Below are positions 1 to 9,285 of a stretch of DNA of 64,000 nt, piece by piece. A program made the position numbers and the translations under genes. The notes beneath the pieces are model-generated. The model saw only the letters and a list, made by a program, of their open reading frames with translations, was not told the origin of the DNA and ran no database searches. How positions within the stretch are numbered: the first letter of the stretch is position 1; each line of letters opens with the position of its first letter. Source of the DNA: Plasmodium coatneyi (taxonomy: Eukaryota > Apicomplexa > Aconoidasida > Haemosporida > Plasmodiidae). The DNA is taken from assembly GCF_001680005.1 (NCBI RefSeq), contig NC_033568.1, positions 248,001 through 312,000 of the forward strand, given 5' to 3'.

Positions 1-1161
1 CGTCCTTAATTTTTGTGTACTGTCCTAATGCCCATTTGACACCATCCACTATTCCTTTCTTATGAACTTGTGCACCGACCTGCAAGCTACATGTTTTGCC
101 TGCGTCCAGTTCTTCGTACATTTTTACTGAAGGTAATTTATTGGTGTCTGTGTGCTACAAATATAATGGGCCGAGAATAAATTTCGTATAAATGGGTGCT
201 TTCCATATGTACATTCCTTACATTTTTATTATTATATAGCGCATATGGAGTATTATCTTCATAGTACTTATATATAACGAAAAAAGAAGAAATAACGAAC
301 CTGTGGTTTTGCTGCTACAAGTTTTGCTGCAGGTGGTGGTTCAGGGCACGTTTGTTTTGTTAGTTGCTGCGGTGGCCCATATTCCGCTTTCCCTCCTTTC
401 TTCTTGAATTCGTTACAATATGCATCTCCGTAAGTACTCCAGCAGTTTGAACTTAATGTTGTATATGCTGTTTGGGCTGTGTTGTACAAGGTGTCACAAT
501 TGTTCTTTTCGCAATATTTATAACACTCCGTGTTATCCTTCAGTAGCTTATTGTAGTCATAATACCAATCAAATACTTTTTTCGCCTTTTCGAATTTGTC
601 TTTGTTCATACCTTTGTATATATTAGTGCAATCACATCCACCCTGGAAACTCATCAGTTTATTGTAAATTTCCGCCATAACCGGTGAGAATTCTTTTCCT
701 CTGTTAAATTTTTCCTTTACCTTATCACCTAACCAAAAATAGAAAAATGGACAACGTTCATTATCGGACAGCATATACAACCCTCTTCCCCCGCTACATG
801 CTAAACAGTAGTTTTGCACAATTTTATTCGCCAAGGTCACAACATTGCCCCCTCCGTACATCTCTAAGAATGTTTTCACCTCCCGTTCCACCTCACTAGG
901 GTTCTTCCCTCCCCCTTTGGATGTACACCGCCTTCTGTTTCCGTCGAAATCATCGTATACTTTCTGTGAAGGTAACTTATCGAATCTTACGCCCTACAAA
1001 CATAATTAACATAGAATTGAAATATGTGTAGAAATGGCTGCTTTCGCGCTTAATTCTTATATTGTTATTTCAGTGCGTGTATAAAATATTGTGTGCACAG
1101 AATTTATTTTTGTTGTACATAAGAAAAATAATGTGTATACTCCCTGTGCTGGCTTTGCCAT
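1..1161 (-). CDS. KIR/PIR-like variant antigen with two tandem ectodomain exons, 3' end outside window
   Basis: Proposed exons on the minus strand: 1161-1141 (Met-Ala-Lys-Pro-Ala-Gln-Gly), 993-301 and 154 to beyond base 1. All junctions are phase 0 with GT donors and TTGTAG acceptors. Exon 2 begins near an LPS motif (LPSQKVYDDF) and contains the PIR hallmark CPFFYFWLGDKV plus spaced cysteines. Exon 3 restarts with a second LPSVKMYEEL...C motif, so the gene encodes at least two successive PIR-type ectodomains before leaving the window. PIR-family proteins (KIR in P. knowlesi) are variant antigens exported to the infected red-cell surface. The transmembrane and cytoplasmic exons must lie to the left of base 1. 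The tiny first exon is typical of the family but is the least certain part. The alternative is two adjacent single-domain genes, but no start or TM exon separates exons 2 and 3. Confidence 0.75.
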
Positions 1162-1724
1162 TTTTGACGTTTATGAAAAGTTCTGTATATAGTAAAATTT
1201 ATGTTTGAAGACGCCTACATATTCATGCGGAACACATATGTAAGAAATCTACACATTGCAGTAAGGGAATCATATACGAGCGTTCCTTTAATTTTCACAT
1301 TTTCCAATAATACACATTGTTCACACCTTATTTAGCGGCAGAACATTATTATACGTGCGTATCAAATTATCCCCCATATTATTAAGGCAAAAGTAGAAAC
1401 AACTCGCTAATGAATAATAAAATAGAGGTAAGAGCACAATACCGTACTTTTAAGGCGCTCCTCATACATTTTTTTATATTATTTGCATTATGCGCGATAA
1501 ATTTGTAACAGTATATTATGACGTCCATGCTCCCGTTATAGTGTACATGAATACGCTTCTTCTCTTTCGAGCAGAATTTTCTGCGTACATCATCATAATG
1601 TGTTTTCTTAGTGTTTGAGAAGGAGAGGTTAATATAAAAACTGTTACAACATATTATGTAGTTCATAAATACAGAGGCTTTTTCTTCTCCTTCCCCCTTT
1701 TTTTTCTTCTAAAATAGTGAAGTC
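1162..1724. other. Intergenic, no gene seen
   Basis: AT-rich DNA upstream of the minus-strand KIR-like gene, so it should contain that gene's promoter. The short open frames here have no recognisable domain. No repeat or RNA gene was seen. Confidence 0.5.
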
Positions 1725-2060
1725 TTCAGGGTTTACGGTTCAGGGTTTAGGGAAGGAAGACTTTCTTCCTAAGGAAGATGTTCCTACGGAACAGGTTCGA
1801 AGTTCAGGTTTAGGGTTTAGCGAGGAAAGACTTCGTTCTTAGGGTTGATGTTCCTACGGAACAGGTTCCAAGTTCACATTCCGGGTTTAGGGAAGGAAGA
1901 CTTTGTTCCTAAGGAAGGTGTTTCTTAAGGAACAGGTTGCAAGTTCCGATTCCGGGTTTAGGGAGGAAGACCTTTGTTCGAAAGGAAGATGTTCCTACGG
2001 AAGATGTTTCTGAGGAACTGGTTCCAAGTTCAGGGTTCCGGGTTTTAGGGTGTTGTAAAT
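1725..2060 (+). pseudogene. Decayed STP1/SURFIN-type tail repeat carrying telomere-like GGGTTTAG units
   Basis: Five GGGTTTAG-type motifs recur at about 1743, 1813, 1883, 1954 and 2040. Each is followed by GGAAGAAGAC-like and GTTCCTA(A/C)GGAA-like segments. The same unit, translated as GFREEDF plus VPKED-type residues, forms the repeat of the better-preserved STP1/SURFIN-like tail at 32625-33597. Here the spacing is 70-71 bases instead of a multiple of three, and stops interrupt all frames (for example after TTCGTTCT and TTTCTTA). This is therefore a relic of coding repeat, not a gene. The downstream tail domain is absent. It also counts as an interstitial telomere-like sequence because the coding unit itself resembles the GGGTTYA telomere repeat. 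Confidence 0.65.
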
Positions 2061-2512
2061 ATATTTTTCTTTTTTTCTTTTTTTTTGTATTGCATGAAAG
2101 TTCTCAACTTTATGTGTGGTCAATATAAGTGGAAGAGAAAAAAATTTCCTTACCCACTTTAGTTTGATTTGTTTGGGATAAATTTTTTTTTATTGACGAC
2201 TTAGAATATGTTAAATTTTTTTTTTGTTATAATTTTTTACCTTGATAAATTTTTTATCTTAATAATTTTTTTGAGGAGGGTAAGCACTTCCCTTTTTTTT
2301 TATTCTTTCCGCGCCCCGTTAGCAGAGTACCTTATCTCAAGTTGTTATTTAAACATAAAAATGAAAAGGAAAGAGAAGGAATGATATATGAAGAGAAGAA
2401 AGGAAGAAAAAAGGAATGGAGGAAAAAAGAAGAAAGTGTCCATAATGCCGAATTTTTTTGAAAAAACTGGATTTTCAGTTCGAATGCCAAATGTATCAGT
2501 TTTTAAAAAGGT
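2061..2512. other. Intergenic, T-rich and A-rich blocks
   Basis: Long T runs (2200-2300), then a purine-rich GAAAGGAA-type stretch at 2360-2435. No coding frame or known element was recognised. Confidence 0.4.
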
Positions 2513-2869
2513 ATGTCAAATACCAATCAGTATTTTATGAAAGATCAGGGTAAATTTAAAAAATTAGCAGCACATTCTATGAAAAAATACAAGTTATTTC
2601 TTCCTCTATTCGCAATTCCGTTAGCTTCGTTTGTATTAAAAATGACCTACACAGTTGCAAAGGGAATTCTCCCGAGTTCGATATCATTATTTCTTTCTTA
2701 CTCCTCTATATTTCTTGCGGGCGTAGCTGCCATAATGGCATTATACTATCTATACAAAATAGTAAAAATATACTATATAGATGACGTTTTCAAAAAATTC
2801 AACAATTCTATTATCGGCGTACAGAATTTACATCCTAAAAGGGACGTTTCCCAAAGGTTTTTAAAATAA
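2513..2869 (+). CDS. Small two-TM protein, probable C-terminal fragment of an exported-protein gene
   Basis: Open frame of 118 codons from the ATG at 2513; an in-frame TAA at 2504-2506 lies just upstream, so it cannot extend 5'. The protein has a basic lead (KKLAAHSMKKYK) and two hydrophobic segments: about residues 28-50, around LFLPLFAIPLASFVL, and about 60-85, around SLFLSYSSIFLAGVAAIM. A short polar tail follows. The arrangement matches the two-TM C-termini of the genes at 39386-40536 and 44302-45539. It lacks their hydrophobic first exon and RxL region. It may be a broken relic of that exported family or a short independent gene; no upstream splice junction that keeps the frame was found. 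Function unknown. Confidence 0.45.
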   Translation: MSNTNQYFMKDQGKFKKLAAHSMKKYKLFLPLFAIPLASFVLKMTYTVAKGILPSSISLFLSYSSIFLAGVAAIMALYYLYKIVKIYYIDDVFKKFNNSIIGVQNLHPKRDVSQRFLK

Positions 2870-3640
2870 GACCCGTACACAAAATGCTGTATGCAATTCA
2901 TTTTATTATTTTTACACAACATTACAACATTACTTTTTGCGTAAAATGGCTAGGCATACACCATTAAGCTATTCTTAGTCGTTAAATTTTTTTGTTCCTA
3001 TTTTTGCGATTAATGATTATACATAATTTTTTGGCTTTTCTTTTCCTTGTTCCTTTTTTTAGTAATAATTAAAATTCTACCACTGCGCTACATTTGGGGG
3101 CTTTTGTGAAAGTCTTTTTTTTCCAAAAAAAAACTAACAAAAATTTTCTGCATTGTTTTTGTGTACACATTTTAAGAACTTCCATACATGAATTAAACAA
3201 TGTATGATATTGTTACTTACTGCAGAACTGTGTAGGAGGTATAAAATTCAATTGCTGCGTTTTTTTAATGCAAAAAATCTGTCCATTAAAGTACACACAC
3301 AGCTTTGTCGTTCGATGATTCCTCAGCCAACGATGTTGCGACCGAGGTTGCGCTCCGGTCAGGTTGTTACGCAAACCCATAAGGTGTAATGTCCATGGTG
3401 GGGATGCGAAAGGTTACGTAGCGGTTAAGTTGCTACACGTTCCCGTACCCTGTACGGGAAGAGGGGGTATGGGTATATCCTTGATGTGGAAGCAAACAAA
3501 AAAAAAAACGGTCAAACTACTCCTTCCTCCTCTTTGTTCTTTTAACCGCTGATGTGTACTCTCTCACAACTGGGATGAGGCACATCAAATATTACATATG
3601 CACATTGCATGGAATTTTTTCCTTCCTTTCTCTTCCCTCC
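2870..3640. other. Convergent intergenic region with a GC-richer island
   Basis: Most is AT-rich, but about 3300-3480 is clearly richer in G and C and contains a perfect hairpin (separate entry) and a GACCG...CGGTC inverted repeat at about 3338-3360. It sits between the 3' ends of the two-TM ORF (+) and the KIR-like gene (-). No convincing ORF spans it. Confidence 0.5.
3440..3460. other. Perfect 9-bp hairpin, 3-nt loop
   Basis: TTCCCGTAC at 3440-3448 is followed by the loop CCT and its exact reverse complement GTACGGGAA at 3452-3460. It lies in a GC-richer island downstream of the KIR-like gene. It could be a transcript-end structure or part of a non-coding RNA; the sequence shows only the inverted repeat. 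Confidence 0.6.
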
Positions 3641-5718
3641 TTATGATGCTGTACTGTATAAAGAAGAGGAAGAATCGTCCTCCAAATCGTTGTCCTCCAT
3701 TGAATCAACCTCTGCTGCGTAGTCATCCACTGTTGTGGAAGACGCTATGGAGCTGCCTTCTATGGAATATTCTGTTGCTGAATCACTGCACGCTAATGAT
3801 GTGTTCAATTCATCTTCGATGGTTGATCTTCTCTTTCTTCTTTTACTTTTAGGGGACATTTTCTTCTTTCCACGGAATAAAGAAGTGTACTGAAGAAAAA
3901 AGAAGGGGCGAGAGTAAAGGGAAGGGTAGGGAAGCATGTATCACGCACGCATAATAACTTATTTTGCATTTCCCCCTTTTTAATGGAATAATGCAATTAC
4001 ATGGTACTATTCATACAGGCATTTTTACAATAGCAATTACCTTGCACAGGAGAAGGACAATGGAGATAAATACTGTCACAACCCACGTAGCAAATAAAAT
4101 AGGAGTGGTTGGGATAGTTATACCCTCTGTAACACCTATGCTTAGATCTACAGCAGTGTTACTACTCTCTTCAGATGTCCAAGTTTCCGTTACTGCGAGT
4201 TGTGTTGTTTGGGCTTCCGTAGTAACGCTTTGTGTTGTTTGGACTTCCGGTGCCAAAAAGGGAGGTTTTGCACCATTGTGGTGGCTGCTGGAATCACCCC
4301 TACCATCGAGACTGTTCCCTGGTGCTGCAGCTGGGAATTTCTCTACAGGAGCTGGAGTGGCCGTTTCAGCAGGGACAGTTTCTGCAAGTGCTGTTTCTTC
4401 ATGTGTTGTTACTGCAGGGATTATTTCTACAGGTGACGGTGCTGCAGGGGTTGATGTTGGTGTTGTTGTTGGTGGTGGTGTAGGTGGTGTGGGTGGCGTT
4501 GATGGTGCTGCTTCCTCTTGTGTTGTTTCTGAAGGTTCTGGTGCTGCAGGTGGTGTTACTGCAGGTGGTGTTTCTTCAGGTGGAGCTTCCTGTTGAGGTT
4601 GTTCATTATCTGAAAAGGGGAATAATTGGTATTAGTCATTTATGTAATCATAGATCACTGAAACCGAGGGTACGGTGCGTGCATATGAGGGTGCATCTCG
4701 TTGTATTTCTTTCTTTCCTTAATTTTCTTTTTTCTTCCTTTCTTTTTTTTCTTTCTTTCTCTCTTCCTATCCTTTCCTTTCCGTTCCCCTGAAGGAGGGA
4801 GGACGGTTGTTCCTTTCCTTTACTTTTTTTTTTCTTCTTTTCTTTTCTTTCTTTTTTTTCTTTCTTCTTTCCCTTGATCTGAGGGTGTTTCTACGGTCGC
4901 ATCCTTTAGTTTTTCGCTTTCTAAAGGAGTCATCCTACCTTTCAACTCGGGTAATAATTCTGATGGATCCTTCGGTGTCCTATCAGCGTTACGTAATATT
5001 TCTTCAATTTTGGCACAGTACTCGCTTCCATGATTGTTTGGAAGCTTACACCTGTTGTTCCCGTCTCTGTCTCTATAGGTATCATAAGCCTCCTTCAGGA
5101 ATGTTCTGTATTCTTCAGCACATGCCCCACCTTCCGTACTTAATTTATTCTCCACCTCACTGTAGTCCCTTGTATAATGGTACAGAGCTTTTAGGCGTTT
5201 AAACTCTTCTTTTGTCACCTTCGGGAAGGTCTTTGTGCAATTGTTTATATTTTTCAATTCCAGCAACTTTGGGTAAATTATACTCATAACTTCCCGGACA
5301 TCCCCATAGTTGCTCACATCACGGATGAGCATTTCCCCTAGCCAGTAGTAAAAGAGGTCACAATACATAGGTTTGTCCTCCTGCACTCTTTTATCTACAT
5401 AACACCAGGCATTCATGATTTTTCCAACTGCATTCTCCACTTTCCCATGTCTCTGCAGTGCACCCTCTAAGGTGCTTTTTAATGTGATGTTGCAACGACC
5501 ACATGTATTATTCCTCAGTGCTGCCTTCTCTAGTTCCTCATATCGGGATTTGGAACTTTCCTTCCCCCAGCAGCTTTCCTACATTATTTAGTGAAGGTGC
5601 ACATATGCGTTATATTGCACATATATATAATATATTATAATATTTACATGAAATACTTATATATGAGACAATCCACGTTTATTCGTATGGTTATACCGCT
5701 TATTCTTACCGTTGACAT
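3641..5718 (-). CDS. KIR/PIR-like variant antigen, complete four-exon gene
   Basis: Exons (minus): 5718-5710 (Met-Ser-Thr), 5578-4939, 4609-4041 and 3889-3641; all junctions are GT/AG and the phases agree, giving 488 residues. Exon 2 encodes the cysteine-containing ectodomain with the PIR hallmark YCDLFYYWLGEML and a paired-cysteine start (TCGRCN). Exon 3 encodes a Pro/Thr/Glu-rich stalk (many TPP and EETP units) with an RGD triplet at about residues 320-322, ending in one TM helix (about 386-405, around LFATWVVTVFISIVLLL). Exon 4 gives an 82-residue tail starting YTSLFRGKKK, basic then acidic/Ser-rich. This order is the PIR/KIR architecture of red-cell surface variant antigens. The ectodomain start lacks the LPS motif of the gene at 1-1161. 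Rosetting or adhesion roles are not inferable from sequence. Confidence 0.85.
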
Positions 5719-8389
5719 TTTGATTCTTCCTTCGTCCTTTTAGGTATAGATTGTCCTCCTTAATTTATATGTGTATATTGTCCAATATAATATATAGTCA
5801 CTCTTACACCTGTATTTTCTTTGTTTTCTTCGCCTATTTCTGAATAAATATACACATGAGTATACTGCTACTTCAATTCTTCACTATATAACTACATTCT
5901 ATAATAGCGCACATATGGAAAACTCCCTCCTCCTCTTTATTTAAATATTTATATTCCTTGTCACCTTCCTTTTTATGAAGTATAATTTACTGGAAAATTT
6001 AGATTATACACGAATGTACATATTATTATTTATATATTTGGAAGTATATTAATTTATTTAATATATACGCATAGAAGGTGGGAAGAACCGTAAGATGGGA
6101 AGAAGATGGTGATGATGATGATGATGGTAAGTTTGCATATTTGTAAGTTAGAGGATATGGAACGCGTGTTGTGTTATGTGGTATATATTTCTCCTTTTTT
6201 GATTTTCTTTCCTTCCTTCTTTTACTTCTCCTTATATTATTATAATTTGTGTGATGTTCCTGGGTGTACTGCTCTAAAAAATTAATTTTTTTTTCATATT
6301 AATTCCATGTTTACATAACATAGCACTGTTACAAGCATAACCTAGAAATATGCTATATAACTTCGTGTACTGCGCATATTGCAAGAATATACTATGGACT
6401 ACGGGCAAGTATAGTGTATATTTCTCTTCTGCATGGGCATAAGAACTTTCCCCCCCTTTCTTCCTCATCAAAGTAACAAGCACCCTTTTCCTCCTTCGTT
6501 CTTGCATGCACAAAAAAATTAAATTTAGCAGCAGATTATTCAGTATACAACTGCTTGAATAATATGGCAAAAAAGGGAACTACGACCTTTTCATTCGACG
6601 AAAAAAGCGTCGAAACGAATTATAAAGAGGAGCGGATTCTTCCTTTTTTTTTCCAAAATTATAATGAACAAAGGATTCTACTCAATCCATTTATTTTACC
6701 TTTATAAGACCTAAATTTTACCATTCAACTTAATCTTTTTCATATTGCAAATATAAGCTTGCATTATTAATTATTATATATAATAGGAAAACTGTAAAGG
6801 GAATCTCTCCTTGCACATTTATTCTATTCATATTCATGAGTTTTGAATTATGGGAGGGGCACAGGAGTTGTATAATGAGAACAAAATATGTAAAAACGTA
6901 GCTAGCACACTCACACAGAGTGTGATCAATTTCCATATTTCCACGATGGTAATGAACATTTATTTCCAAAATGGAAAAAACAATATTAGAACAGTTTGAA
7001 GGCGCGCCCATTTGTGTGCTCAGCACAATTTACTCGAAATTCTTTTTACTAAGATCTTTTCATTGAAAATCGGATCGTCCGCCAGTTACGCACAGAATCA
7101 GTCAAATGTAAATTGTCAAGTTCGAATAATGTTCAAAGGGTGAAACATAATATAGGGGCACATATAATTTGCACATTATCCCCAAAATTGTAACGCAATG
7201 CTTCAAATCTGTTATATTTCCTGTGGTATACTTATGTGAGGTCCCAAGCACGGCGTACCTGTGCAATTCGCAAACATGTCTAGGCCCGTATGTTCGCGCA
7301 TATTTTTCATCTTTTTTCAGTTTAAGATTATACACGAACATTTGTTAATTTCATTTTGGTTATTTTGAATTACCTAATTTTTATTATTATTACATATAAT
7401 TCTGTTCGTATTCCCACGCTTTTCTTTTTTTTTTTTTTTTAATTAAATAGTTTACGCGTGGTTCGTAAGTCTGGAAGCCTTGGAAGTACGTATAACAGTA
7501 TTCTACCAATTGATCCGCATATAATACTTTTAACAATGTGCGAGGTCAGGTCAATTGAATTTTAATAAGCTCCTATGTAGCTAAAGTGATATTATATATA
7601 GAAGGGGAATAGACAATTTTTGCAGTTTGAAAAAATTTTTCTAAGGCGTCCTCGCAGATAATCATCAAATAAGTTCAAAAGTACATACATTACACCAAAA
7701 TGTCCAAAAAAATGGCCAACATAACACCACAAATTAAAAATGTAACGCAGGGGAATGAATACATTATTTTTGCAAAGCCAGACAAGTTCCCCGGAAAAGG
7801 AATGCTTAAAAAGGGAAGAAAAAAAAGAAAAAAAAAAAATGTAAAATTCATAGGTTACGCAATGGTTCACATATATTATTGAACCTACCATACAATGAAA
7901 AGGTTCTTTTGACACAGTAAAAATAATAATCATTTAAAAAAAAAAAAAAAACATGTTTAAAATAAAGGCATATGTCTTGCAAACACAAAAAAAATAATTA
8001 TATCTTTTCAGAATGAATACAAAATGTGGATTGTAAATATTTAAATGCATTTTATTAAGCATGTACTTTTATTACAAATTTCATCTAATTATTTATTTTA
8101 TACTAATAAAAAATAATGTATTTTTACTTTATGAACAAATTATTAGTAAATGAACTGTGTTAACCTATTTAATATGTTTCGCATATACAACAGGAAGACA
8201 TGAAAATGAGCACATGAAAATTGATTGTGCATTACAAAGAGATGGATTAAAAAATCAAACAGTTGGATCAATTAAATGTATATAAAAAATTGCTGCTTCA
8301 TATCTAAAAGGTAAATGGATTCATGTGTACTAATGATTATTGCATTCATTCCGTATGTATGCATTGTTGCAAAATATTACGGATTCCGT
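5719..8389. other. Long intergenic region, no convincing gene
   Basis: AT-rich DNA between the KIR-like gene and the broken exported-protein gene, both on the minus strand. A short GATGATGATGATGATGG run lies near 6107. Open frames of 60-113 codons on both strands (for example 7592-7933 -, 7700-7882 +) overlap each other, have no recognisable domain and start in low-complexity sequence. A GC-richer piece at about 7195-7345 resembles 25565-25710 (see repeat entry). Confidence 0.45.
7195..7345. repeat. Non-coding element, diverged copy at 25565-25710
   Basis: Ordered shared words with the second copy include TGTGAGGT, AAGC-CACGGCGT/ACGGCTT, AATTCGCA, GCCCGTAT and GCGCATATTT, followed by a T-rich run and a TTTAAG. 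Neither copy has a conserved reading frame. The best reading is an old duplication of intergenic DNA. Confidence 0.45.
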
Positions 8390-9285
8390 TTAAGGAAAAA
8401 ATATATCTTTACAAAGCGCACAATATTCCTTAAATTTAAGTTTGCCCCTTCCAGCTTCTAATCTACAATATTTTGCCGTTTTTATCATGGTATAAATGAC
8501 CGAGAATGAAAATGTGCATGTTAATATTAAGAGAAGAATACCATATATGGTAAAAATGTGTGTATATAATCCTAAACTGAGCACGGTTATAATTATAGTT
8601 GGTAATAATACGATCAATGAAATTGGGGATATAACAATAATTAGTATGTCCCTCTTTTTAATTATATTCTTTATTACTTTTCTATTATAAATGTCCACCC
8701 CTTGCTGCTGTTTACGTATTCTATCAATATTATCAAATATATTTTTTTTCAAAATAACCATCTAGTCTTTTTAAACCTTTCCATTTAGCATATTTATGCT
8801 TAAACTTCTCTTTATAAATTTCCAAATCATTGAAATAATCACTCTCCTGTAATCGCGCACACACTCCTAAATCATCTGAAGTGTATTTTACATTTTTATA
8901 CGAATTATTTTTTGATATTGCGTTCTTTAATTTTGATTCATCCAGTCCTTTCTGAAATTTTTGTTCTGTAAGTAATCTTTGGAATATTATTCCAGACCTT
9001 ACTTTAATATTGTATGGGCCTCGTATGTTATTACCCGAAGTATACTGAAAAATTTAATGTAAATTTTATTTTACAGAATTATCAATTATAAATGAGGAAA
9101 CAATGATAAAAAAAATATAATATATCAAATAAACGTAAAAAAAAAGGAAAAAGACAATGGAGTAATATAAAGTATTATTATTATACCGCAGCATTAGGAC
9201 GATTGTGTATCCGTATAAATATTATAGATGCTACAATTTTCAAAGCAGTAATCAATCTCATATATTCTCTCATCCCATGATTCAT
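8390..9285 (-). pseudogene. Exported protein, fam-l-like (PEXEL plus two-TM), frameshifted in an A run
   Basis: Exon 1 is 9285-9187 (33 codons, hydrophobic ALKIVASIIFI core), donor GTATAA. Exon 2 starts at 9044 after TTTTTCAG. It carries a canonical export motif RLLTE at residues 56-60, a charged region, then a KRLDGYFEKK motif typical of the fam-l-like exported family of vivax-clade parasites. At 8741-8748 (A8 on the gene strand) the frame reaches a stop (KKYI*). Removing one A restores the expected EKNIFDNID and the rest of the gene down to 8390. That rest includes a Lys/Arg linker, two TM segments (around LIVLLPTIIITVLSLGLY and IYGILLLILTCTFSFSVIY) and a Cys-containing tail. The exon-2 length of 655 bases is one more than a multiple of three, as expected for a single insertion. 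It could be a sequencing error. Confidence 0.75.

Noticed and set aside
1..5718. SICAvar exons
   Set aside because: The FYFWLGD/YYWLGE motifs, short first exon and single TM exon fit KIR/PIR; no SICA-type multi-exon cysteine domains were seen.
7592..7933. 113-codon minus-strand frame with a hydrophobic start
   Set aside because: No family match I can recognise, overlaps another frame on the opposite strand and lies in T-rich DNA; insufficient support as a gene.
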